A stretch of 64,000 nucleotides of DNA, taken from Idiomarina sp. (lineage in GTDB: Bacteria > Pseudomonadota > Gammaproteobacteria > Enterobacterales > Alteromonadaceae). The stretch spans positions 1 to 64,000 of the forward strand of contig JAFIFP010000003.1 in the NCBI GenBank assembly GCA_020831965.1, read 5' to 3'. The position numbers were made by a program, and so were the translations under genes. Below are positions 27,478 through 35,683 of the stretch, one piece after another; the stretch's first letter is position 1; each line of letters begins with the position of its first letter. The notes below the pieces were generated by a model that was not told the DNA's origin, did no database searches, and saw nothing but the letters and a program-made list of their open reading frames with translations.

Positions 27478-29394
27478 ATGAGCATGTCTCCATCGCTGTC
27501 TAACATGCTAACTCATGCGCAGCTCGAGTTCGACCCAGAAGGCACACCCAGTTCAAATTTACACGGCGATGTTTACTTCTCGCGTGGCCAAGGTCCTGCC
27601 GAAAGTCGTTACGTTTTTCTTCAACAAAACGATTTATTCCAACGCTGGCAAAAGCTTTCCCCACACCAAAGCTTTTCCATTGCGGAGACCGGCTTCGGCA
27701 CCGGTCTCAATTTCTTCTTGGCCGCTGAAGAGTTTTTAAAGCATGCGCCAACAACATGTCATCTTTATTTCGTTTCCTTCGAAAAATATCCACTAAGCCC
27801 GAGTGATTTTTCTCAAGCTGTCGCTCAATGGCCGGAGTTTAGAGCACTTGCAAACCGTTTACAGGATATCTACCCAGTTTTGTTACCCGGACTTCATCGA
27901 CTAAAGATTCATCCACGCATCACGCTCGACTTAGTTTTTGGCGATGTTTTAACGACCTTGCCTGATTGGAGTCAAGCCAACCAGGAGCGCATTGATGCCT
28001 GGTTTCTCGACGGCTTCGCACCAAGCAAGAACCCCGACATGTGGCAAAAGCCGCTTTACCAAGGAGTATGCGCAAGCTTAAAACCAGCAGGAACCTTTGC
28101 CACCTTTACCGCGACTGGTGAAGTGCGACGAGGCCTCATTGCTGCTGGATTACGAGTGTATAAGGTACCGGGATTCGGCACAAAACGGGAAATGTCGAGA
28201 GGACACAAACTCAGTCTTGGTAAGCCAACCGAGCGCTCTCCAACAGTCACGATAATTGGTGGTGGCATCGCCGCCGCATCCTGTTTCCTTGAGCTTATTG
28301 ATCACCCAGCTGCGCTGACCTTAGTTCATCCGCTGGCACGGCCTGCTGATGGTGCATCAGGTAATCCACAAGCGGCGGTGTATCCGGCGCTGCAGGCGCA
28401 ATGGAATCGTTTTAGCGAATTCTACGGACAGGCTTTCTTGTATGCGCGTCAGCGCTATAACGACATTGCTCCCGAGTTCAGTCACTGGACAGGGGTCGAG
28501 TTTCACCCCAAAACAGCGAACGATGAAGCTCGACTTAAGAAGCTTTCCGAAATGCCAGAGTATCCGGACAGTATCTTTCAACATGAAGCTAATCCTAGCA
28601 AAAGCCAGTTTAGCTATCCGCTCGGAGGTTGGGTCGAGCCCACCCAATTAGTCGCGCGGATGATCGAATACGTGATGGCACAGCGTTCGGCAAAGGGGCT
28701 GAGTACAACGCTACATGAAAACACTCATATTAATCAGCTCGAGCGTGAGGGTCGCCAATGGCGGTTAATTTCAGATTCCGTGCAATGGCTATCCGAGACG
28801 GTGATTATCTGTGCGGCAGAGCAAACTTCAGCACTCTTACAAGGCAGTGTTCAGGCTGCGTTACCGATACGCCCAGTCAGAGGCCAAGTTACCCTACTCG
28901 ATAGCAATGCGTCAGCACCACTCTCGCATGTTCATTGTCAGAAAGGGTATGCACTGCCAACGCACAACAATGCGCTTTGTATCGGTGCGACTTTTGACAA
29001 GACGCATCAAACCAGTGCAGTAAATAGCCAAGACGATGAAGAAAATATTAAGCAATTTAATCAGATGCTGGGCCGGTCAGTGCAACTGAAGGACGTCGTC
29101 GGTTCACGCGCCTCCATTCGAGCAACGACCCCAGACCACCTGCCCATGTCGGGTCCTGTGGTTCGGGGCCACGAGCAGCTTCAATGTGCGCCGGTTCCGG
29201 GGTTGTGGGTGTTATCAGGATTAGGTTCTCGAGGTTTCACGAGTGCCCCACTCTCAGCGGCCATTTTAGCGGGGCAACTCCAAGGTACTCCGCTGCCATG
29301 CGGGCAATCTGTGCTGGAAGGACTGCTACCTCAACGCTTTATCGAGCGCAGCATCAAACGGCAGCCCGCTCCAAGCGCTCCATCATCGCCGTGA
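27478..29394 (+). CDS. mnmC: Bifunctional tRNA 5-methylaminomethyl-2-thiouridine synthase MnmC
   Basis: Completes mnm5s2U at tRNA position 34: the C-terminal FAD domain demodifies cmnm5s2U and the N-terminal SAM domain methylates the product. 638 residues, usual for the fused form. N-terminal domain: DVYFSRGQGPAESRYVFL, SIAETGFGTGLNFFLA (SAM) and DAWFLDGFAPSKNPDMW. C-terminal domain: VTIIGGGIAAASCFLEL (FAD), DGASGNPQAAVYP, and LSGLGSRGFTSAPLSA. GGAG stands eight bases before the ATG. Its last 41 bases overlap the 3' end of yfcL on the other strand. Confidence 0.96.
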   Translation: MSMSPSLSNMLTHAQLEFDPEGTPSSNLHGDVYFSRGQGPAESRYVFLQQNDLFQRWQKLSPHQSFSIAETGFGTGLNFFLAAEEFLKHAPTTCHLYFVSFEKYPLSPSDFSQAVAQWPEFRALANRLQDIYPVLLPGLHRLKIHPRITLDLVFGDVLTTLPDWSQANQERIDAWFLDGFAPSKNPDMWQKPLYQGVCASLKPAGTFATFTATGEVRRGLIAAGLRVYKVPGFGTKREMSRGHKLSLGKPTERSPTVTIIGGGIAAASCFLELIDHPAALTLVHPLARPADGASGNPQAAVYPALQAQWNRFSEFYGQAFLYARQRYNDIAPEFSHWTGVEFHPKTANDEARLKKLSEMPEYPDSIFQHEANPSKSQFSYPLGGWVEPTQLVARMIEYVMAQRSAKGLSTTLHENTHINQLEREGRQWRLISDSVQWLSETVIICAAEQTSALLQGSVQAALPIRPVRGQVTLLDSNASAPLSHVHCQKGYALPTHNNALCIGATFDKTHQTSAVNSQDDEENIKQFNQMLGRSVQLKDVVGSRASIRATTPDHLPMSGPVVRGHEQLQCAPVPGLWVLSGLGSRGFTSAPLSAAILAGQLQGTPLPCGQSVLEGLLPQRFIERSIKRQPAPSAPSSP

Positions 29395-29632
29395 CTAAAG
29401 CAATGTCATCCGGTTTCAATTCATCGGCATGATTCTCAAGATTGAATTTCAATTCAGGCCAGAATTTCTCTTGGTCTTCTATTCCCGCCATAGTCAAACG
29501 CGCAACAACCAAATCAAAATGACCTCGTAAGTAACCACTCGCAAAGAGCTCGTCGTCCGAACCACTCGCGATAATTTCGTCAAATACGGCATCGAGCTGA
29601 TCTGACATTTCGGTGATACTTTGCTTACTCAT
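29354..29632 (-). CDS. yfcL: YfcL family protein
   Basis: A 92-residue acidic protein of the YfcL family (function unknown), commonly near mnmC and fabB in gammaproteobacteria. YFDL-like features: LFASGYLRGHFDLVVARL and EKFWPELKFNLENHADEL. No signal peptide or membrane segment. Its end runs 41 bases into mnmC on the opposite strand, so both C-termini share sequence. Confidence 0.85.
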   Translation of the reverse strand: MSKQSITEMSDQLDAVFDEIIASGSDDELFASGYLRGHFDLVVARLTMAGIEDQEKFWPELKFNLENHADELKPDDIALVTAMMERLERAAV

Positions 29633-29812
29633 AATACGTCGCTCCGAGTTCGGTCAATCCAAACATAAAGGCGGGCAGTATACAGGTCTGTAAGTAAGTT
29701 TTCGAGCGCACAGGAAGTGGACTTTTGATACACTACGCGCTCAACAAGCTGTGCCTCACAGTTCTCATAACCAGCGTGATTTACACTTAATTAGCGACGG
29801 AGACTTTGCCCC

Positions 29813-30334
29813 ATGAGTGATTTTCGTATCGGATTGTTCTATGGCTCATCGACCTGCTACACCGAAATGGCTGCCGAGAAAATTCGAGATATCATTGGCG
29901 AAGACATTGTCGAGTTACACAATATCAAGGATGTGCCGTTAGCCAAGACCGCCGAATACGACTTTTTGATCTTCGGCATCTCCACGTGGGACTTTGGTGA
30001 AATTCAAGATGACTGGGAAAATCACTGGCAGGACGCAAGTACACTCAACTTAGCTGGCAAAACCCTCGCCATGTATGGCATGGGCGACCAGCAGGGCTAT
30101 GCAGAGTGGTTTCAAGATGCTTTAGGGATGTTACATGATGCTGTGGCACAACCCGGTTTAAAGCGGATTGGCTTTTGGCCGAATGAAGGTTACGAATTCA
30201 TCGCGTCGAAAGCACTCAGCAGCGATCAATCTACTTTTGTCGGCTTGGCGCTCGACGAAGACACTCAGTATGAACTGTCTGACGAACGCTTAGCCACTTG
30301 GTGTACTCAAATTCTCGAAGAGTACGCCGGTTAA
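29813..30334 (+). CDS. fldB: Flavodoxin 2
   Basis: A long-chain FMN flavodoxin, 173 residues. [28 protein letters not shown] with the FMN phosphate loop [21 protein letters not shown] and [19 protein letters not shown] are close in pattern to E. coli FldB rather than FldA (note Cys in the phosphate loop). A low-potential electron carrier; FldB is a SoxRS member in E. coli. Stop overlaps the convergent HIT gene by four bases. Confidence 0.93.
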   Translation: MSDFRIGLFYGSSTCYTEMAAEKIRDIIGEDIVELHNIKDVPLAKTAEYDFLIFGISTWDFGEIQDDWENHWQDASTLNLAGKTLAMYGMGDQQGYAEWFQDALGMLHDAVAQPGLKRIGFWPNEGYEFIASKALSSDQSTFVGLALDEDTQYELSDERLATWCTQILEEYAG

Positions 30335-30750
30335 CGCAATCCTAAGCCTTCGCGCAACGCTTGGATAAGATCTTCTGCGGCCTCGGCTGAATAGCCTTTC
30401 ATTGGTAACTTACCCCAAATAGGCGCGGGCCATGCTGGATCCCCTTCAAATCGCACCACATGATGTAGGTGCAACTGCGGCACCATATTGCCAAGTGCGG
30501 CGACATTAAATTTGTCGCCGGCAAAATGGCGCATCATCCACATGGCTGTGCGTGATGATTCTTGATTGAGTTGCTGCTGCAGCATTGCGTCCAGTTCATA
30601 AATCTCACGCACACCGGCAACCCGAGGCACTAAAACAACCCACGGATATTGTTGGTCATTCATCACCAACACCCGGCATAGAGGTAAGTCACCCGCATGC
30701 CAAGTATCCGCCGCGAGCTGTTCATGGAGCGTCCAGTCATGGTCAATCAT
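30331..30750 (-). CDS. HIT-family nucleotide hydrolase/transferase-like protein
   Basis: A 139-residue histidine-triad protein. The active motif is [16 protein letters not shown] (His94, His96, His97), a variant of His-x-His-x-His in which the third His is shifted one position. It is followed by PAWPAPIWG, a combination I associate with a gammaproteobacterial HIT subfamily. Substrate unknown. The ATG overlaps the stop of the M28 peptidase gene (TAATG), so the two are coupled. Confidence 0.85.
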   Translation of the reverse strand: MIDHDWTLHEQLAADTWHAGDLPLCRVLVMNDQQYPWVVLVPRVAGVREIYELDAMLQQQLNQESSRTAMWMMRHFAGDKFNVAALGNMVPQLHLHHVVRFEGDPAWPAPIWGKLPMKGYSAEAAEDLIQALREGLGLR

Positions 30751-32429
30751 TAGTGGCGAATACTCCCTTCACCACCCGCAAATACCTGACCAAAGTAGCT
30801 CTCTGGCAACCATTCAGGGCGCTCAGGATTATTTGCTACATTGCGACCGATGGCGTAATTAATATCCGTAAAGATAGCGCCAAAGTCATAACGAATCTCG
30901 CCATAAACCTCAGTTAAGGTGCTTATCTCATCGCCCGGACGATGATACTGCTCGGCAAAGAACTGTGACCAGATAGCGCCACCATCTTGTTCCGGATCTT
31001 GTGACTCAAACCCCGTCATCAGGAATACCGCAGGAATACCTTTCTGCACTAGTGCATAGTGGTCTGAGCGCGTAAAAATTGCTTGCTCTGGCATTGGATC
31101 AGGACTCAGCTTAATACCGAATTCACCCGCGGCTTCTGCGACGACATCTTTCATGGTCGAGTGGTTTGCACCAAAAGCGATAATGTCAGCAAAAGGATAA
31201 AGCAACACTGGCATATCTAAATTGACGTTTGCGACAATGTTTTCAATCGGCACAGTTGGGTTATTGGCGAAGTAGTCCGCGCCCAACAAGCCCTTCTCTT
31301 CCGCTGTAAGCGCAGCAAACATGATGGAGCGTTTAGGTTGGTCGCCTCGTGCAACCGCATCAGCAAACATGCGAGCAGTTTCAATCATGATTGCCACACC
31401 GGCGGCATTATCGAGGGCGCCATTGTTGAACTGTGGCTCGCCTTCGACACTGCGCACACGCCCAATATGGTCCGAGTGCGCGGTAAAGAGCACAAACTCA
31501 TCCTTCAGTTCAGGATCGCTGCCCTCAATCATGCCAATGACATTAGGGCTTGTGACCTCGTCGTGGGTTGACTTACGTTCCATCGTGACACTGACATTCA
31601 ATGCGCCACCACGCGGCATTTCACCAGCTTCCATTGCGGCCCACACATCGTCTAACAGGATGTCTGAATGGGCGAAAAGCGGCGCTGCTTCTTGATAGTT
31701 CAGCGAGGCGGCGCCTTGAATCTGCGGATCTTCGCCATGCGGTAGTCCATCTTCACCCAACCAACGCATGCGGGTCGCATTGAGGAAGAGCATCGAGCGC
31801 TCCCACGGGCGAGTTTCTTCTGCCTTTGGAGTGTGCAGCGTAATGATACCCACCGCGCCACGTTCCAAAGCAAGCTCTGTTTTAATCCGGCCTAGATGAG
31901 CCGCTTCTTCACTAGGCAGCCCTTCTGGCAGGCCAGAAAGCATCATGACAATGGCACCTTCCACATCGAGTCCTGCATAGTCGTCAAAACCGAATTGGTC
32001 TGACACCATCCCGTAACCAACAAAAACCACGGGCGCGGTCACGCTTTGTTCTTCAGCGAGCGCACTCGGACCTGTCATAAAAGCTCGTGGATAGGCGAGT
32101 TCTTGGCTTTCGCCATTCGCATGTACGATGAACTTGGGACTATTTGCGACAATCCGCGCGGTCCGAAAGGTAATCCGCTGGAAATATCCGTCTGTTCCGG
32201 CAGGCTCAATACCCATCAGCTTAAATTGCGTGGCAATGTATGATGAAGCAATTTCGTGTCCACGAGTCCCGGTATCACGGCCTTCGAGCAGATCATCAGC
32301 GAGAAACTCTAAATGCGCTTGGATCGCTTCTGCACGGGCACCAACAGCAGAAGTATCGGCCGTTTGGGGGGTGCAAGCAGCAAGTGAAAATAGGGCGAAG
32401 AACCCACAGGAAAGTAACAACCTTTTCAT
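30750..32429 (-). CDS. M28-family metallopeptidase lipoprotein with PA insert
   Basis: A 559-residue secreted zinc aminopeptidase-like protein. ATG 32429 gives MKRLLLSCGFFALFSLAAC, a lipobox with Cys19. A PA domain-like insert (APVVFVGYGM...GAIVMMLSGLPEG) precedes the second half of the catalytic domain. Co-catalytic zinc ligands are present: TAHSDHIG near residue 315, ALDNAAGVA near 340, TAEEKGLLG near 375, NVNLDMP near 400 and RSDHYALV near 455. It would trim peptides at the outer membrane or periplasm. Divergent from the znuD-like gene with a Zur-like box between; coupled to the HIT gene. Confidence 0.9.
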   Translation of the reverse strand: MKRLLLSCGFFALFSLAACTPQTADTSAVGARAEAIQAHLEFLADDLLEGRDTGTRGHEIASSYIATQFKLMGIEPAGTDGYFQRITFRTARIVANSPKFIVHANGESQELAYPRAFMTGPSALAEEQSVTAPVVFVGYGMVSDQFGFDDYAGLDVEGAIVMMLSGLPEGLPSEEAAHLGRIKTELALERGAVGIITLHTPKAEETRPWERSMLFLNATRMRWLGEDGLPHGEDPQIQGAASLNYQEAAPLFAHSDILLDDVWAAMEAGEMPRGGALNVSVTMERKSTHDEVTSPNVIGMIEGSDPELKDEFVLFTAHSDHIGRVRSVEGEPQFNNGALDNAAGVAIMIETARMFADAVARGDQPKRSIMFAALTAEEKGLLGADYFANNPTVPIENIVANVNLDMPVLLYPFADIIAFGANHSTMKDVVAEAAGEFGIKLSPDPMPEQAIFTRSDHYALVQKGIPAVFLMTGFESQDPEQDGGAIWSQFFAEQYHRPGDEISTLTEVYGEIRYDFGAIFTDINYAIGRNVANNPERPEWLPESYFGQVFAGGEGSIRH

Positions 32430-32535
32430 TCTTTTTCTTATCCTTCTAGACCGGCTTGAAAACTCAATCATCGCAGTCTACATGCTTCTGGTCGAACACT
32501 CCATATCCGCCTCTTGCCCCGAATTCCCAATTCAT

Positions 32536-32558
32536 GTAATGTTATATTATCACATTAA
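32536..32558. promoter_or_regulatory. Candidate Zur-binding site
   Basis: A 23-base palindrome: half-site TAATGTTATA, centre T, half-site TATCACATTA (nine of ten positions complementary). This matches the gammaproteobacterial Zur consensus (AATGTTATA-N-TATAACATT). It lies 28 bases before the znuD-like ATG and 107 before the M28 peptidase start, so zinc-bound Zur would be expected to shut off the receptor and possibly the peptidase. Confidence 0.8.
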
Positions 32559-32585
32559 CAAACTAAGAACGGGATGAAGTAAACC

Positions 32586-34868
32586 ATGCTCAAAAGAACT
32601 CCTGTAGCTATTGCAGTCGCGACTCTCCTTTCGCCAATGGCGGTGTCGGCAGACACCAGCGCCACTGAAAAAGAATATGAGCGTATCGTCGTAACGGCTT
32701 CTCCTTTAGAGAAAGCTCCAATTGATAGCGCCCAACCGATTTATGTTTTAAGCGGTGATTTACTGCGCCAGCTGCAAGCCGCTACTTTGGGCGAAACGCT
32801 CCGTAGCTTGCCTGGTATCAACGCCAACTACTTTGGCCCAACCGCTTCAAGCCCTGTTATTCGTGGCTTGGATGGCCCTCGCGTGAAGATTCTTCAAAAC
32901 GGTATCGACGTTGGAGACATTTCACGGGGTGGTCCCGATCACGCCGTGACAACTGAAAGCACCACAGCACAACAAATCGAAGTATTCCGCGGCCCGAGCA
33001 CCCTGCTTTTTGGTAGCGGCGCGAATGGCGGTGTTGTGAACGTTGTTGACAACCGGATTCCTCGGCAGCCAGTTGATGGCGTAACCGGTAGCTATGGCGC
33101 TGGCATCAGCAGTGTTGCCAATGAGCGTTATACCAATGCGTCAGTAGACGCTGGCAACGGCACTTTCGCTTGGCACTTAGACGCGTTTAAACGTGACTCT
33201 GATGACTACGCAGCACCTTCATTTGTGGACCCAGATGGCGATCGTACACAAACTATCGACAACAGCTTCACTGACGATTTAGGTTTTACGTTCGGGACCA
33301 GCTTCTTCTTCAATGGTGGCTTCATTGGCGCTTCTTATGGTCGACTTGAGCGTGACTACGGAATTCCTGGGCATGATCATGCACATGGTCATGATGATCA
33401 CGACGACCATGATGGTCATGACCATGGTCACGATCATGGACATAGCCACGGGCACGATCACGGTCATGATCACGGCCACGGACATGATGACGGAATATTT
33501 GCGCGTTTCCGCCAAGACCGCTTCCAAGTGCTCGGCTCTATCCTGAATCCAATTCAAGGCATTGAGCGTTTCGACCTGAACTTCGGTTTTACCGACCTTG
33601 AGCATTTTGAAATTGAAGACGACTTCGTCGAGTCTGGTTTTACCCAAGAGCAAATTGAACTTCGTTTAACTGCAGTTCATGCGCCGATTATGGGATGGAG
33701 TGGTGCATTTGGTGTCCAATTCCAACATCAAGACTATGACTCATTCGGTGTCGAAGCCTACACCCCGCACACAGACACTGACCTCCTGGGAGCATTCTGG
33801 TTACTAGAGCGCACCTTCGATGACGTTACTCTAGAACTGGGTGCTCGCGTCGAGCAAGTCGAACTCGATAGTGCTGGCTTCAACACCCTTACGTATCGTC
33901 CTGTGAGTGCTTCTTTTGGCGCAACCTACCGCGCGTCCAATGAATTCAAATACAGCGTGAGCCTAAGCTACAGTGAGCGTGCTCCGCAGGCGAACGAGCT
34001 ATTTGCTAATGGTGCACATTTTGCGACCCGTACATATGAAGTTGGTGGTGTTTACGAGATTCATGAAGACCATGATCACGGCGGCCATGACCACGGTGGA
34101 CATAGTCATGGACATGATCATGGGCACGACCATGGACACGGCGATGAGTACCATCTCGCACTCCGCCATCATGCGTTGGATAAAGAGCGTTCGTTAAACT
34201 TCGATGTGGGCTTCCATTACGAAGCAGATCGTCTCCATTTAGACGCAAACTTCTACATCAACCGGATCAACGACTTTATCTACCTCCGTAACACCGGAGT
34301 TATGAGCGGTCAGTTAGATGGCGACATTGATCTCGGCCACGATCATCATGGACACGACCATGACCATGGGCACGATCACGGTCATGACCACGGCCATGAT
34401 CATGGCTCAAGCAATCTGCCTGTGTATGCTTACACTCAGCAAAACGCAGAACTGATTGGTTATGAGCTTGCGGCACGCTATGTCTTCAATGAGCGCTGGC
34501 AAGTGCGTGCGTTCTCAGACTACACGCGCGCTACTTTCCGCTCTGGCGGTGACGTACCACGCATTCCAGCGCAGCGCGCAGGTTTCAGTGCAACCTTTAC
34601 TGAGCAACAGTGGGATGCCACTTTGGGATACACTCAGTATTTTGCACAGAATAGCGTTGGCGAAAACGAAACGCCTACTGATGCCTTCGGGATGTTGAAT
34701 GCCTATATCAACTACTACCCGGGAACGTTCCGCAATCAGGATGTGTCGATTTACCTGAAAGCAGAAAACATCAACAACCGTTTAGGCTATGTACATAACT
34801 CGTTTATTCGTGATTATGCGCCACTGCCAGGACGTAACTTCGGTATCGGTGTTCGCGCTCGATTCTAA
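32586..34868 (+). CDS. znuD: TonB-dependent zinc receptor, ZnuD-like, with three His/Asp-rich loops
   Basis: A 760-residue outer-membrane TonB receptor. Signal peptide (MLKRTPVAIAVATLLSPMAVSA), TonB box-like region YERIVVTAS, plug domain (VIRGLDGPRVKILQNGIDVGD; VFRGPSTLLFGSGANGGVVNVVDN), then a beta-barrel ending in aromatic-basic RNFGIGVRARF. Three His/Asp/Gly stretches at about residues 261-301, 494-519 and 583-606 fall where extracellular loops are expected and would gather zinc. This loop feature, the family profile and the Zur-like box just upstream support zinc uptake. A clean terminator follows. Confidence 0.92.
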   Translation: MLKRTPVAIAVATLLSPMAVSADTSATEKEYERIVVTASPLEKAPIDSAQPIYVLSGDLLRQLQAATLGETLRSLPGINANYFGPTASSPVIRGLDGPRVKILQNGIDVGDISRGGPDHAVTTESTTAQQIEVFRGPSTLLFGSGANGGVVNVVDNRIPRQPVDGVTGSYGAGISSVANERYTNASVDAGNGTFAWHLDAFKRDSDDYAAPSFVDPDGDRTQTIDNSFTDDLGFTFGTSFFFNGGFIGASYGRLERDYGIPGHDHAHGHDDHDDHDGHDHGHDHGHSHGHDHGHDHGHGHDDGIFARFRQDRFQVLGSILNPIQGIERFDLNFGFTDLEHFEIEDDFVESGFTQEQIELRLTAVHAPIMGWSGAFGVQFQHQDYDSFGVEAYTPHTDTDLLGAFWLLERTFDDVTLELGARVEQVELDSAGFNTLTYRPVSASFGATYRASNEFKYSVSLSYSERAPQANELFANGAHFATRTYEVGGVYEIHEDHDHGGHDHGGHSHGHDHGHDHGHGDEYHLALRHHALDKERSLNFDVGFHYEADRLHLDANFYINRINDFIYLRNTGVMSGQLDGDIDLGHDHHGHDHDHGHDHGHDHGHDHGSSNLPVYAYTQQNAELIGYELAARYVFNERWQVRAFSDYTRATFRSGGDVPRIPAQRAGFSATFTEQQWDATLGYTQYFAQNSVGENETPTDAFGMLNAYINYYPGTFRNQDVSIYLKAENINNRLGYVHNSFIRDYAPLPGRNFGIGVRARF

Positions 34869-34898
34869 ACGCGCATTCCAACCGTTGAACCACTCAAA

Positions 34899-34931
34899 AA
34901 CCTCGCTAACTTTAGCGAGGTTTTTTCTTTT
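34899..34931 (+). terminator. Intrinsic terminator of the znuD-like gene
   Basis: AACCTCGCTAA and TTAGCGAGGTT form an 11-bp perfect inverted repeat with a tight loop, followed by TTTTTTCTTTT. 30 bases after the stop. Confidence 0.92.
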
Positions 34932-34997
34932 CTATCTTAAGGTTAATTGCGCAAAATCACTTATAATTGAGGAAGGATTAACTTAACAGGAGTCGCT

Positions 34998-35393
34998 ATG
35001 CGCTTTTTGTCTCGTCGCTTGGTCATGCCCAATGATTTAAATTTTGCAGGTTCTCTATTTGGAGGACGGATTCTCGAATGGATTGATGAAGAAGCTTATA
35101 TTTATGCGGCTTGCCAATTAGAAGCAAAAAGCTTGGTGACTAAGCACATCGGCGCAATTACCTTTGAGGCCTCTGCATTTCAAGGCGACGTTGTAGAATT
35201 CGGTCTGGCCACTAAAAATGTGGGCACCACCTCACTGACTGTTACTTGTATCGTTCGTAACAAGCGGACTAAAGACTCTATCTGTGTCGCTGATGACATT
35301 GTGTTTGTGCACATCGATAGCGAAACACGTAAACCACAACCCCATGGAAAAACCAAAGAAGAGCTCGATAACCTGAAACTGGAAACCTTATGA
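34998..35393 (+). CDS. Acyl-CoA thioesterase, YciA-like hotdog fold
   Basis: A 131-residue single hotdog thioesterase. MPNDLNFAGSLFGGRILEWIDEEAYIYA is the YciA/BACH-type core, with the usual Asn and the Asp/Glu in IDEEA, and TFEASAFQGDVVEFG. It hydrolyses acyl-CoA esters; chain preference cannot be told. AGGAG stands seven bases before the ATG. Stop overlaps the next gene as ATGA. Confidence 0.9.
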   Translation: MRFLSRRLVMPNDLNFAGSLFGGRILEWIDEEAYIYAACQLEAKSLVTKHIGAITFEASAFQGDVVEFGLATKNVGTTSLTVTCIVRNKRTKDSICVADDIVFVHIDSETRKPQPHGKTKEELDNLKLETL

Positions 35394-35644
35394 AGACCCT
35401 AATCATCGCCGCGGTCGCGATGATAATCTTGACCGCATGTGGAGATAGAAAACTCACACGTAGCAACTACAATCTGATCGACGTGGGTATGAGGTATTCA
35501 GAAGTGACGAATATTCTCGGAGAACCTACTTGGTGTGATGATATGCAGCGCCCAAACGAATGTATGTGGGGCAAGGAAGAGAAACATATCAAAGTGTACT
35601 TCATCTCACGCCGGGTGATTAATACAGAAAGCCGCGGCATTTAG
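35390..35644 (+). CDS. Small lipoprotein with SmpA/OmlA-like (BamE-type) pattern
   Basis: An 84-residue lipoprotein: MKTLIIAAVAMIILTAC with Cys17 in a lipobox. The mature part has LTRSNYNLIDVGMRYSEVTNILGEPTWC, the Gly-Met-x(5)-V-x(2)-[IL]-LGEP pattern of BamE/OmlA-like domains, then three Cys in a short stretch (DDMQRPNECMWG). Function unknown. Translationally coupled to the thioesterase and closed by a terminator. Confidence 0.75.
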   Translation: MKTLIIAAVAMIILTACGDRKLTRSNYNLIDVGMRYSEVTNILGEPTWCDDMQRPNECMWGKEEKHIKVYFISRRVINTESRGI

Positions 35645-35656
35645 CCACGGCTTTTT
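35628..35656 (+). terminator. Intrinsic terminator after the small lipoprotein gene
   Basis: AAAGCCGCGGC pairs with GCCACGGCTTT (one mismatch), followed by TTTTT. The stem begins inside the last codons of the gene. Confidence 0.8.
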
Positions 35657-35683
35657 CGTCTAGCACTGCAACATCCTAACCTA

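Noticed and set aside
33279-34248. Minus-strand open frames opposite the His-rich loops of the zinc receptor
   Set aside because: Low-complexity mirrors of repeated CAT/GAT codons.
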